DNA from: Agromyces ramosus
GTDB lineage: Bacteria > Actinomycetota > Actinomycetes > Actinomycetales > Microbacteriaceae
Reading direction: 5' to 3'
NCBI RefSeq assembly: GCF_004216665.1
Contig: NZ_SGWY01000003.1
Location: forward strand, 558,001-622,000
DNA length: 64,000 nt
This document shows, one piece after another, positions 9,248 through 18,251 of this stretch (positions are counted from its first letter, which is position 1; every line of letters starts with the position of its first letter). Under the pieces are notes generated by a model that was not told where the DNA came from, made no database searches, and saw only the letters and a list, made by a program, of their open reading frames with translations. A program made the position numbers and the translations under genes.

Positions 9248-11044
9248 ATGAGCGCATTCCGACTCCCGACAGCCGATATCGCCTTCATCCTCGAGCACGT
9301 CCTGGACTACGACGCGGTCGCGCAGCTCCCCGGGTACGAGCACGCTGACCTGGAGACGGTCTCCGAGATCCTCGACGAGGCCGGCAACTTCATGGCCGAG
9401 GTGGTGGCACCCACCAACCGTGCCGGCGACCTCGAGGGAGCGCGACTGAACCCCGACGGCACCGTCAGCACGGCGACCGGATTCAAGGAGGCGTACGCCG
9501 CCTATGTCGACGCCGGCTGGGGCTCGGTTCCGTTGCCCGAGAAGTTCGGCGGCGGCGGATTCCCGCGCACGGTGGGCCTCGTCATCCAGGAGCTCATGAC
9601 GACCGCGAACATGGCGTTCGCGCTTGCGCCGCTGCTCACGCAGGGCGCGATCGAGGCGCTCCTCCACTACGGCAGCGACGAGCAGAAGCAGCAGTGGCTG
9701 CCGAAGATGGTCAGCGGCGAGTGGGCCGGCACCATGAACCTCACCGAGCCGCACGCCGGCTCCGACGTCGGCGCCCTCACCACGAAGGCGGTGAAGCGCG
9801 CCGACGGCAGCTACGGCATCACCGGCCAGAAGATCTTCATCACCTTCGGCGACCACGACCTCAGCGAGCAGATCGTGCACCTCGTGCTCGCCCGCACCCC
9901 CGACGCGCCCGCCGGCACGAAGGGCATCTCGATCTTCATCGTGCCGAAGTTCCTCATGAACGACGACGGCTCGCTCGGCGAGCGCAACGGGGTGCACACC
10001 GTCGGCGTCGAGCACAAGATGGGCATCCACGGTTCGCCCACCTGCGTGCTCTCGTACGAAGACGCGACCGGTTACCTCGTCGGTGAAGAGAACATCGGCA
10101 TGCGCATCATGTTCGTCATGATGAACAGCGCCCGCCTCTCGGTCGGCATGCAGGGCCTCGCCGTGTCGGAGCTCGCCTACCAGCAGTCGCTTGACTACGC
10201 GCGGGAGCGCAGCCAGGGCCGCGCGATCGGCGCGACGCAAGACTCCCCCATCATCGACTTCCCCGACGTGCGCCGCATGCTCATGACGCAGAAGGCATAC
10301 ATCGCCGCGATGCGCCGCATGATGCTGCTGACCGCAACCTACACCGACGTGTCGACGCACCACCCCGACGCCGCCGTGCGCACCCGGGCGAACGAGATCG
10401 TGGGCCTGCTCACTCCGGTGTGCAAGTCGTTCGGCACCGACCTCGGCAACGAGCTCACCTCGCTCGCGCTGCAGATCCACGGGGGCATGGGGTTCATCGA
10501 GGAGACCGGCGCAGCACAGCACTACCGCGATGTGCGGATCGCGGCGATCTACGAGGGCACCAACGGCATCCAAGCCGCCGACCTCGTGGGCCGGAAGCTC
10601 CCGGTTCGCGACGGGGCATCCGCACTCGAGTTCATCGCCACCATGCGCGAGCTCGACAGCGAGCTCGCGGCGGCCGGAGACGAGTTCGCCTCGATCCGCA
10701 CGCAGCTGAACGCGCAACTCGACACCCTCGAGCAGACAACGATGTGGATGCTGCGCACCGGCGCGACCGAGCCCAACGCCGTGTTGTCGGGGTCGACCCC
10801 GTACCAGCGCATCTGGGGCCTCGTGCTGGGTGGCTGGCTCATGGCGAAGTCGGCGCTCGCCGCCCGCGGACTCGACGACGACGGCATCGCGGAGTCGCAG
10901 CTGCCGCTGGCCCGGTTCTACGCCGAGCAGCTGCTGCCGCAGGCGGGCGGCCTCGCCGGCGCCGCCACGGCCGGCTCGCGCGACCTGTTCGCCCTGGACG
11001 CCGACGCGCTCGGCGACGTCGTGCGCCGTGGGGCGCGCGTCTGA
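9248..11044 (+). CDS. Acyl-CoA dehydrogenase (FadE type)
   Basis: 598-residue flavoprotein of the acyl-CoA dehydrogenase family, catalysing alpha-beta dehydrogenation of acyl-CoA thioesters in beta-oxidation with electrons passed to ETF. The core has the FAD/substrate signature MNLTEPHAGSDVGALTTKA near residues 160-180 and the C-terminal YEGTNGIQAADLVGRK. The long form of about 600 residues, with an N-terminal cap and an extra C-terminal helical domain, is a recognised subclass of large bacterial FadE proteins. I chose the ATG at 9248 (MSAFRLPTADIAF); an upstream in-frame ATG at 9149 would add a basic stretch with no family match. It stands alone, with no beta-oxidation partners adjacent. Confidence 0.9.
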   Translation: MSAFRLPTADIAFILEHVLDYDAVAQLPGYEHADLETVSEILDEAGNFMAEVVAPTNRAGDLEGARLNPDGTVSTATGFKEAYAAYVDAGWGSVPLPEKFGGGGFPRTVGLVIQELMTTANMAFALAPLLTQGAIEALLHYGSDEQKQQWLPKMVSGEWAGTMNLTEPHAGSDVGALTTKAVKRADGSYGITGQKIFITFGDHDLSEQIVHLVLARTPDAPAGTKGISIFIVPKFLMNDDGSLGERNGVHTVGVEHKMGIHGSPTCVLSYEDATGYLVGEENIGMRIMFVMMNSARLSVGMQGLAVSELAYQQSLDYARERSQGRAIGATQDSPIIDFPDVRRMLMTQKAYIAAMRRMMLLTATYTDVSTHHPDAAVRTRANEIVGLLTPVCKSFGTDLGNELTSLALQIHGGMGFIEETGAAQHYRDVRIAAIYEGTNGIQAADLVGRKLPVRDGASALEFIATMRELDSELAAAGDEFASIRTQLNAQLDTLEQTTMWMLRTGATEPNAVLSGSTPYQRIWGLVLGGWLMAKSALAARGLDDDGIAESQLPLARFYAEQLLPQAGGLAGAATAGSRDLFALDADALGDVVRRGARV

Positions 11045-11139
11045 GTTCGTACGGGACCTTCACGAACGTGCCGCGGGACTAATCGCAGTAGTCAATTCGC
11101 GTCATCGCCGCCGGAACCCGGGCGCACTATCGTGAGCAC

Positions 11140-14022
11140 ATGGGGGAATGGTCCGCCCCGGCGCTGCCGGCCGGCTGGACGACATCCGGACAGCCGCCGT
11201 TCGTCGCTCGACATGAGGAGGTCGCAGCGCTCGAGTCGGCGTGGGCCGACGCGGTCGGGGGTGCCGGACGCGCGCTCTTCGTGAGCGGCGAGCCCGGATC
11301 GGGCAAGTCGCGGCTGGTGAGCGAGGTCTGCAGCCGGCTCCGCGCGGACGGCGCAGCGGTGCTGGTCGGGTCGTGCATCCAGGAGCTCGGCGCACCGTTC
11401 GAGCCGTTCGACGAGCCGCTGCGCGCGCTCATGCCGGCGTTCGGGACGGCGGCGACCGACGGCTCCGACTCGGAGTCGGTCGAGCTCCTCGAGCGGGTGC
11501 TCGATCGATCGGTGCAGGATGCCGCGGACAAGTCGGTCGGGCAGGAGCGGGTGTTCTCCGCGGTGGTCGACGTGCTGCGCGCCGCGACCGCGGAGCGGCC
11601 CATGGTGCTCGTGCTCGACGACCTGCACTGGGCCGGCCCGGCGGCGATCCGGCTGCTCAGCAGGGTGGTCGAGGAGACGGTCGCGGATCGCCTGCTGCTC
11701 GTCGGAACGCTTCGGAACGCTCCGCCGGACCGGTCGGACGCGCTCGCGGACGCGCTCGCGTCGCTGTCGCGGCTCAGCGGGGTGCTGCGCATCGAGCTCG
11801 CCCCGTTCACCACCGACGAGATCACCGACTACGTCGCGATCTGCGCCGGCATCTCGCGCGACACTGCTCGCGAGTCGGCCGACGTGCTCGAGGAACTCAC
11901 GAGCGGCAACCCGTTCCTCCTTCGCGCGATGTGGCGTCGGGTCGTCGAGGCCGAACGTCGGGGAGGTCGGCGCGTCATCGAGCTGCCCGACTCCGTGGGC
12001 GACCTGGTGCGATCCCGCATCGCGACGCTCGAACCGGCCCATCGCCCCGTGCTCGAGCTCGCCGCGGTGCTCGGCCAGGAGGTGGACCTGGTGGAGATGA
12101 TCGGTGTCAGCGCGGCATCCGTCGACGTCACGCTCGCGGCGATGGATGCCGCAGTGCGCGCCCGCCTCATCGATCCGCCACGCCTGGCCGGTGATCACTA
12201 CCGCTTCCCGCACGCCATCGCGCGTCAGGCCGTCATCGACACCATCCCGAGCACCGAGTTGCTGCGCACCCACGCGCGCATCGCGCAGGTGCTCGAATCG
12301 GACTTCCCGGCGGCGCCGCGGCGCATCCAGCGCCTCGCGTTCCACTACGCGGCCGCCCGCGCCCTCGGATTCGGCGATCGGGCGGTGACCTACCTGATCC
12401 GGGCGGCCGAGCTCGCGGAGGACCGGTACGCCTATGAAGACGCGGCCCGGCTCTTCGAGCAGGCCGCCGGGATCTCCCCCGACAGCGACGAGCAGGCGGA
12501 GCTGCTGCTTCGCGCGGCAGCCGCGTGGGACCTCGCGGCCGACACGGCGCGGGCGCGCGCCGTCTACGAGCGGGTGAGCGACACGAGCGACCCACGACTG
12601 CGCCTGCGCGCGGCGATGGGGTACGAGGATGCCTCGTGGCGGCCGGGACTGCTCGGGCATCGGGCACTCGAGCTGCTCTCGGCCGGACTCGCGTCGATCC
12701 CGCCGGACGAACACGACCCGTTGTACGTCCAAGCCCTCGGAGCACTCGCCCGCGCGACAGCATTCACCGGCGCCGTCGACGAGGCGGAGCGGATCGGGAA
12801 CGAAGCGCTCGACCTCGCCCGCGCGACGGGTGACCCGCTGGTGCTGGCATCCGTGCTCCGTTCGACCGTCACCATGACGGTGCGACCCCGGGGGGTCATC
12901 GAGCGACAGGAACGCGCGACCGAGATGCTCGCCCTGACCCGACCGATGCACAGCGAGTGGATCGGCGCGGCGACGCTGAACGTGTTCGCCAACAGCTACC
13001 TCCTCGGCGACCGAGCCGGACTCGACCAGTCCGAGCGAGATCTCCAGGAGATGAGTCGGCAATGGGGCGGTCACTGGCCCTACTGGGTGGTGTGCATCCG
13101 CTTCGGTCGTGCCCTCATCGGCGGGCGCCTCGAGGAGGCGGCGATCGCGTGCCGACAGCTGCAGCAGGCCGAGAGCGTCTTCCGGGAGGACTCCAACTCG
13201 AGTGCGAACGCCCTGCAGACCTACATGCTGCGCCGCGAGTCGGGACGGATCGAGCCGGTTCGCCGACTCATCACCGGTGAGGAGTCGCCCACCGAGCTCT
13301 GGCCGCCCGGCCTGCTCGCCCTCTACACCGAGCTCGGACTCGAAGGGCCCACCCGGCGGATGCTCGACTGGCAGCTCGCGCACATCGCGCCGAACGCCAG
13401 CGATTCCGCCGAATGGGCGGCCCGCCTCGTGTTCATGACCGAGGCAGCCCTCTGGCTCGGCGATGCGGCTGCCGCCGAACGACTGCACCCGTTGCTGTCG
13501 GAGTACGCCGGCCTCAACCTCATGTCGGGCCTCTTCGTCGCGCCATTCGGTCCCGCTGACTGCTATCTCGGCGAGGTCGAGTCGTTGATCGGCACGGGAG
13601 CACCGCTCGAGCGCTTCGAACGGGCGCTCGACCTCGCCGAGCGCACGGATGCCCCACTCCACGTCGCTCGGACGCTCGCGGCGACGGCCGCGCACCTGGG
13701 CCGGGTCGATCCGGGCTCGCGTGAGGCAGCCGGCTACGCCGAGCGCGCGCGGGCGATCGCCGAGCCCGCCGGCATGGTGCGGGTGCTGCGGGCCCTCGAG
13801 GTCGGCTCCGAGGCATCCGCTCTCGACGGCGGCGGACTCACCGCGCGTGAATGCGAGGTCATCGCGCTCATCGCCGAGGGCCGGAGCAATCGCGACATTG
13901 CGACGCGACTGGTGATCAGCGAGCACACGGCAGCGAACCACGTTCGCAACATCCTGATGAAGATCGGCGCGGAGAACCGCACCCAGGCGGCGATGTACGC
14001 CCGGGAGCGAGGGCTGGCCTGA
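11140..14022 (+). CDS. LuxR-family ATPase transcriptional regulator (LAL type)
   Basis: 960-residue regulator. It has an N-terminal AAA-type ATPase with Walker A GEPGSGKS at residues 50-57 and Walker B LVLDDLHW at 157-164, a long middle of helical TPR-like repeats, and a C-terminal LuxR helix-turn-helix from about residue 897 (LTARECEVIALIAEGRSN, then ISEHTAANHVRNIL). This is the architecture of large ATP-binding LuxR regulators such as MalT. The ATG at 11140 is the first good start after the acyl-CoA dehydrogenase. The ligand and targets are unknown; the flavoprotein gene at 14177 on the same strand is the obvious candidate target. Family assignment is firm. Confidence 0.9.
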   Translation: MGEWSAPALPAGWTTSGQPPFVARHEEVAALESAWADAVGGAGRALFVSGEPGSGKSRLVSEVCSRLRADGAAVLVGSCIQELGAPFEPFDEPLRALMPAFGTAATDGSDSESVELLERVLDRSVQDAADKSVGQERVFSAVVDVLRAATAERPMVLVLDDLHWAGPAAIRLLSRVVEETVADRLLLVGTLRNAPPDRSDALADALASLSRLSGVLRIELAPFTTDEITDYVAICAGISRDTARESADVLEELTSGNPFLLRAMWRRVVEAERRGGRRVIELPDSVGDLVRSRIATLEPAHRPVLELAAVLGQEVDLVEMIGVSAASVDVTLAAMDAAVRARLIDPPRLAGDHYRFPHAIARQAVIDTIPSTELLRTHARIAQVLESDFPAAPRRIQRLAFHYAAARALGFGDRAVTYLIRAAELAEDRYAYEDAARLFEQAAGISPDSDEQAELLLRAAAAWDLAADTARARAVYERVSDTSDPRLRLRAAMGYEDASWRPGLLGHRALELLSAGLASIPPDEHDPLYVQALGALARATAFTGAVDEAERIGNEALDLARATGDPLVLASVLRSTVTMTVRPRGVIERQERATEMLALTRPMHSEWIGAATLNVFANSYLLGDRAGLDQSERDLQEMSRQWGGHWPYWVVCIRFGRALIGGRLEEAAIACRQLQQAESVFREDSNSSANALQTYMLRRESGRIEPVRRLITGEESPTELWPPGLLALYTELGLEGPTRRMLDWQLAHIAPNASDSAEWAARLVFMTEAALWLGDAAAAERLHPLLSEYAGLNLMSGLFVAPFGPADCYLGEVESLIGTGAPLERFERALDLAERTDAPLHVARTLAATAAHLGRVDPGSREAAGYAERARAIAEPAGMVRVLRALEVGSEASALDGGGLTARECEVIALIAEGRSNRDIATRLVISEHTAANHVRNILMKIGAENRTQAAMYARERGLA

Positions 14023-14041
14023 TCAGCTCGCCCGGGGCGAG

Positions 14042-14058
14042 GATGCCGCTCGGCATCA
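14042..14058. terminator. GGATGCC/GGCATC hairpin after the LuxR gene
   Basis: GATGCCG (14043-14049) and CGGCATC (14052-14058) form a 7-bp hairpin stem 20 bases past the stop of the regulator gene. It is short and lacks a T-tract, so termination is uncertain. It is one of several intergenic inverted pairs of the GGATGCC word. Confidence 0.4.
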
Positions 14059-14176
14059 CACGGTCGTCGACCTCGGCCCCTCCCGGTCTTGACAGCGCAG
14101 ATGGGCGGTGGAAACGTCACGCCTAGCAGCGCGCGCTCGACACGTTCCGCGGCGTCAGCGATCAGGAGGCATCCTC

Positions 14177-15580
14177 ATGGAGAACTCAGCCCCGAACGCA
14201 CCTGCAACGCTCGAGATCGCACCGGCCTTCCAGGGCCGGCAGTTCCGGCCGGGAGACGACGGCTACGACGCCGCTCGCGCCGTCTACAACGGCATGGTCG
14301 ACAAGCGGCCCACGTTGATCGCGCGCTGCTCGGGAACCGCCGATGTCATCGACGCCGTCGCGCTCGCTCGCGAGGGCAAGCTGCCGTTGGCCGTGCGTTG
14401 CGGCGGTCACAGCGTGGCCGGCAACGGTGCCACGGAGGGCGGCGTGCTCATCGACCTCTCGGGCATGAAGGGCGTGCACGTGAATCCCGACGCACGCGTC
14501 GCGCATGCGAACGGCGGCGTGCTCTGGGGCGAGTTCGATCGCGAGACGCAGGTGTACGGCCTCGCGACGCCGGGCGGGCGAGTCACGACCACGGGCGTTG
14601 GCGGCTTCACGCTCGGCGGTGGCTACGGCTGGCTCTCCACGAAGTGGGGACTCGCGTGCGACAACCTTTTCTCGGCGCAGGTCGTGACGGCCGACGGCCG
14701 TGTGGTCACGGCGAGCGCCGACGAGAACGCCGACCTGCTGTGGGGCCTTCGCGGCGGAGGCGGCAACTTCGGCGTGGTGACGTCGTACGAGTTCCGGCTG
14801 CATGAACTCGACCCGATCGTCATGGCGGGGCTGGTGGTGCATCCGCTCGACGACGCCGTCGAGATCGGCCGCGCCTGGCGCGAGTGGATCGAGGCCGCGC
14901 CGCCTGAGGTGGGCAGCGCGTTCATCGTCTTCCGCGCGCCGCCCGAGCCCTTCATTCCCCCGGAGCTCCACGGAAAGCCGGCGGTCATGATCCTGGCCAT
15001 GTTCGCCGGCGACGCCGACGAGGGCGAGGAGGTGCTGCGTCCCCTCTCGAAGCAGATCGGCGGCCCGCCGGCCGCCGACGGGATCGACCGCATGCCGTAC
15101 ACCGCGTTCCAGACGATCGTCGACCCGTTCTCCCCGAAGGGCTGGCTGAACTACCACCGCGGCGAGCACCTCGCAGGGCTGAGCGACGACGCCATCGCCG
15201 CCTTCGTCGAGCACGGCCGCCGGGCCACCAGCCCGATGAGCTACTCCATCCTGTTCCGCCATGGCGGCGCGATCAGCGCCGTCGACGAGGAGGCCACGGC
15301 CTTCGGCCATCGGGATGCGCCGTACATGTGGCATCCGATCGCCGCATGGACCGACCCGGCCGACACCGAGCGTGAGGTCGGCTGGGTCCGCGAAGCGTCG
15401 TCGGCGATGGCGCCGTTCACGACAGGCGGCGTCTACCTCAACTTCGAGGCGAGCATCGGCGATGCGCATGTGCGCGCCGGCTTCAGCCCGGAGTCGTACG
15501 CGCGGCTCGTGGGTCTCAAGGACCGCTGGGACCCCGACAACCTGTTCCACATCAACCCGAACATCCCGCCCTCGCATTGA
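14177..15580 (+). CDS. FAD-binding oxidoreductase, BBE (berberine-bridge) type
   Basis: 467-residue flavoprotein of the VAO/PCMH superfamily. The FAD-binding domain contains RCGGHS with His78, the position usually carrying covalent 8-alpha-histidyl FAD, and VGGFTLGGGYGWL. The C-terminal BBE element ends WDPDNLFHINPNIPP, as is typical. AGGAGG at 14164-14169 sits 7 bases before the ATG at 14177, which decides the start. Members oxidise sugars, alkaloids or polyketide alcohols, and the substrate cannot be read from sequence. It lacks a signal peptide, so it is cytoplasmic. It lies downstream of the large LuxR regulator and converges on the coiled-coil gene. Confidence 0.88.
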   Translation: MENSAPNAPATLEIAPAFQGRQFRPGDDGYDAARAVYNGMVDKRPTLIARCSGTADVIDAVALAREGKLPLAVRCGGHSVAGNGATEGGVLIDLSGMKGVHVNPDARVAHANGGVLWGEFDRETQVYGLATPGGRVTTTGVGGFTLGGGYGWLSTKWGLACDNLFSAQVVTADGRVVTASADENADLLWGLRGGGGNFGVVTSYEFRLHELDPIVMAGLVVHPLDDAVEIGRAWREWIEAAPPEVGSAFIVFRAPPEPFIPPELHGKPAVMILAMFAGDADEGEEVLRPLSKQIGGPPAADGIDRMPYTAFQTIVDPFSPKGWLNYHRGEHLAGLSDDAIAAFVEHGRRATSPMSYSILFRHGGAISAVDEEATAFGHRDAPYMWHPIAAWTDPADTEREVGWVREASSAMAPFTTGGVYLNFEASIGDAHVRAGFSPESYARLVGLKDRWDPDNLFHINPNIPPSH

Positions 15581-15585
15581 CTGCG

Positions 15586-15607
15586 ACGGATGCCATGCGG
15601 CATCCGT
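15586..15607. terminator. Bidirectional hairpin built from the GGATGCC word
   Basis: ACGGATGCC (15586-15594) pairs perfectly with GGCATCCGT (15599-15607) across the loop ATGC. It sits in the 29-bp gap between two convergent genes, ending 5 bases after one and 2 bases before the other, so it can serve both transcripts. Confidence 0.7.
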
Positions 15608-15609
15608 GC

Positions 15610-16956
15610 TCAGTCGAAGATGCCGTCGAGCACGCTGCCGATGACCAGGCCGCCGAGGATGCCGCCCATCATGTCGCCTCCGCCGCCGCGTCGACCGCCG
15701 CCCCAGCCCTGGCCGCCCCACTGCCCGGGGTCCTGCGGGCGAGACGAGTCGATGTCGCGCCGCGCCAGCTGCAGGGCCTCGGCCGCGAGGTACGCGACCC
15801 GCCGGGACATCGCCATCGCCTGCTCGCGCTGGTCCTCGTCGATCACGGTGACCGTCGACGCCGATCGGCCGAGGAAGTGGTCGAGGTCGGCCCGGATGCG
15901 CTCGGACTCGGCCAGCCGGGTGCGCGCGTCGGCGCCGATCCAGCCGCGGTGGCCGGCGATGACGTCACGCGCGACGGCGAGCTGGCGGTCGGCATCGTCG
16001 ATCGAATGGCGCACGTGCTCGAGCGGCGGGATCGGACGTGCCGCGCGCTCGCGGGCGGCGGCGATCGCGGCATCCAGCCCCGAGTTCGCCTCGCGCAACC
16101 GGTCCAATTGGGTGAACGGGTCGGTGTTGACGCCGACGGGCGGAAGCGACGCGAGGGCCGCCTGCAACTCGCCGATCGCCTTCTCGACTCCGGGCGAGTG
16201 GGGTTCCTTGAGGGCGACGGCGACGTCGCCGCGGGAGTCCTCGACGATCGCCGCCAACGTGGACTCGGCCCGCAGGGCCTCGATCTCGAAGGTCTCCACC
16301 GCATCGAGGAGGGCCGCCGCTCGGCGCACCGACTCCGTCGATGCCTCGAGCGCGAGGTTGGCCTGCTCGCGCTGCCCCGCCTCACGACGCCGCTCGGCCA
16401 CGCCCGCGCTGTGCTCGGCGAACCCGAGCAACTGCTCGGCCTCCGCGGGGTTGGCCTCCACCTGGGCGAGCGCCTCTCGCGCGTAGCGGGCGTCGAGCCG
16501 TTCGATCGTCTCGCGGGCGTGGGGAATGCGGGCGCGCAGGAGCGCGGCATCCCCTCGCACGCCGGCGATGATCTCGGGTGCCCGCCGCGCCCGCGCGATC
16601 TTGTCGGCGAGTGCCGCGGTGCGCTCGTCGAGCAGGTCCTCGGCCCACTCGCACAGCTGCACGATGCGCGCGTTGCGGTTTCGCAGCTCTTCGGACGTGT
16701 CGGGAATCTCGTCGTGATTGAGCTGGTTCAACTGGAACGCCTCGCCGAGGTGCCGTCGCACCGCCGTGAGCGCGGTGCGCAGGTCGGCGGTGGCGTCGGG
16801 CCCGAGCTCGGCCTCGGCGAAGACGAGCTCGTCGGTGGTGACGCGGATGCGTTCGTCGGCGGCGACCAGGGCGGTACCCGCCCGCTTCGCCAAGTCGGCG
16901 TCCTGGGCTTGGAGCTCAGGATCCTCGCGCTTACGTTTGCCCCAGAATCCGGCCAT
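15610..16956 (-). CDS. Coiled-coil protein resembling the C-terminal part of TPM-domain proteins
   Basis: 448 residues, almost entirely Ala/Glu/Arg-rich helix predicted to form coiled coils, ending in a glycine-rich segment (GGGRRGGGGDMMGG) and a short hydrophobic end (ILGGLVIGSVLDGIF). It matches, from memory, the region that follows the TPM domain in actinobacterial TPM proteins (for example SEELGFA-like, DEIPDT, NPAEAEQLLGFAE motifs), but the TPM domain, signal peptide and membrane helix that normally precede it are missing; the protein begins MAGFWGKRKRED. A paralogue lies at 18235-19488 and a dead copy at 7852-9046. Role unknown. Confidence 0.75.
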   Translation of the reverse strand: MAGFWGKRKREDPELQAQDADLAKRAGTALVAADERIRVTTDELVFAEAELGPDATADLRTALTAVRRHLGEAFQLNQLNHDEIPDTSEELRNRNARIVQLCEWAEDLLDERTAALADKIARARRAPEIIAGVRGDAALLRARIPHARETIERLDARYAREALAQVEANPAEAEQLLGFAEHSAGVAERRREAGQREQANLALEASTESVRRAAALLDAVETFEIEALRAESTLAAIVEDSRGDVAVALKEPHSPGVEKAIGELQAALASLPPVGVNTDPFTQLDRLREANSGLDAAIAAARERAARPIPPLEHVRHSIDDADRQLAVARDVIAGHRGWIGADARTRLAESERIRADLDHFLGRSASTVTVIDEDQREQAMAMSRRVAYLAAEALQLARRDIDSSRPQDPGQWGGQGWGGGRRGGGGDMMGGILGGLVIGSVLDGIFD

Positions 16957-17060
16957 GCCTCCGATCCTATTGGCGGCGCTGGGAGCCTGCTGTGGTCTGC
17001 GGGAGGCCGGATGCGCCCTTCACCGATGCGATGGCGCGCCCGCTCTGTCACCATCGAGAT

Positions 17061-18251
17061 ATGAGCGACCCGACGAGGGCGCCCGCCGGCTGGTACGAAG
17101 ACGGGTCGGGTGGGCGGCGGTACTGGGACGGCGACGCCTGGACGCAGTACGTGGCGCCCGGGCCCGTGGCCGAGCCGCCATCGCAGGTCGGGCCCGATTC
17201 GGCGGCGACCGAAGTGCTCCCCGCCGGGAACGACGGCCCGACGATCCCCTTCGTCTGGGGGTCTGGTGGGTCGGATGCCGCCGGGTCGGGCTCTGGCGGC
17301 GCCGCGAGTACGCCAGGCTCATGGAGGGACCCGTCCAGCACGTATGGGCGCGACGCGTCCAACACGTATGCGGATGTCACGCCGACCGTGCCCTACGGGG
17401 CCGTCGGCGCCAACCCCGACGGGACGACGGAGAGCTACGGGGCGGGTTCCACGACGGTGCTCGCGGAGCATCCGTTCACCGAGCCGTCGAACCCGGGGCC
17501 GAACCTGGTGGGCATCATCGGACTCGTCGTCGCGATCGTGGGACTCGTGTTCACGCTCATCCCGCCGGTGAGTGGCGTGGCATGGATCCTGGTGCCCGTC
17601 GCGTTCGTGCTCTCGCTCATCGGCCTGTTCCTCCGTGGCGCGAAGTGGGCGGCGATCACGGGGCTCGTCGTGTCGATCATCGCCGCGATCGTCGGCATCG
17701 TCATGTTCGTCACCTTCGTCGTCGGGTCGATCGGCACCGTGTTCGACGAGATCGACGATTCGATCCCCGACGTGCCCGTGTTCCCGCTGCCGGGCGAGGA
17801 TGGCCCGGGCGGGCAGCCCGACCTCGGGCAACCCGATGCGCCCGTGCCGGGCGACCTCGCGTTCGGCGAGACGATGACCTGGGACGACGGCGTTGCACTG
17901 ACGGTCTCGGTGCCCGAGCCGTACACCCCGAGCGAGTTCGCGGTCGGCGCGACGCATGCGAACAACGTCGTGTTCACGCTGACGATCACCAACGACTCGA
18001 CGGAGGACCTGCAGCCCCTGCCGCTCCCGACCCTCTTATCGGGGGATCAGGAGGTGAGCCAGATCTTCGACATCGGGAACGACGTCACCGGCCCGGGCGA
18101 CGACGTCGGCATCCCGCCGACCGCCACGGTCGAGCCGGGCGGGTCGGTCAGCTGGAGGGCCGCCTGGTCGCTCGACGACCCGAGCTCCCTCACGCTCGAG
18201 GCTGCTCCGAGCTTCGTGTATCCGAGCGCGACCTTCACGAACGTGCCGTAG
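17061..18251 (+). CDS. DUF2510 membrane protein with extracellular domain
   Basis: 396 residues. The N-terminus carries the DUF2510 motif (PAGWYEDGSGGRRYWDGDAW), followed by about 100 Gly/Ser/Pro/Thr-rich residues, three hydrophobic segments between roughly residues 150 and 235 (starting NLVGIIGLVVAIVGLVF), an acidic Pro/Gly-rich linker, and a C-terminal beta-sandwich-like domain resembling DUF4352 that ends TFTNVP. The ATG at 17061 opens directly on the DUF2510 motif, so the upstream in-frame ATG is not needed. DUF2510 proteins are common in Actinobacteria and usually anchored in the membrane with the C-terminus outside. The 3' end overlaps the end of the convergent coiled-coil gene by 17 bp. 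Confidence 0.8.
   Translation: MSDPTRAPAGWYEDGSGGRRYWDGDAWTQYVAPGPVAEPPSQVGPDSAATEVLPAGNDGPTIPFVWGSGGSDAAGSGSGGAASTPGSWRDPSSTYGRDASNTYADVTPTVPYGAVGANPDGTTESYGAGSTTVLAEHPFTEPSNPGPNLVGIIGLVVAIVGLVFTLIPPVSGVAWILVPVAFVLSLIGLFLRGAKWAAITGLVVSIIAAIVGIVMFVTFVVGSIGTVFDEIDDSIPDVPVFPLPGEDGPGGQPDLGQPDAPVPGDLAFGETMTWDDGVALTVSVPEPYTPSEFAVGATHANNVVFTLTITNDSTEDLQPLPLPTLLSGDQEVSQIFDIGNDVTGPGDDVGIPPTATVEPGGSVSWRAAWSLDDPSSLTLEAAPSFVYPSATFTNVP

Noticed and set aside
8867-10717. 616-codon open frame on the minus strand opposite the acyl-CoA dehydrogenase
   Set aside because: It is a shadow of the GC-rich plus-strand gene; only its last 60 codons carry real (pseudogene) signal.
11092-13941. 949-codon open frame opposite the LuxR ATPase gene
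   Set aside because: Antisense shadow rich in Arg, Gly and His; the plus strand has complete Walker and HTH motifs.
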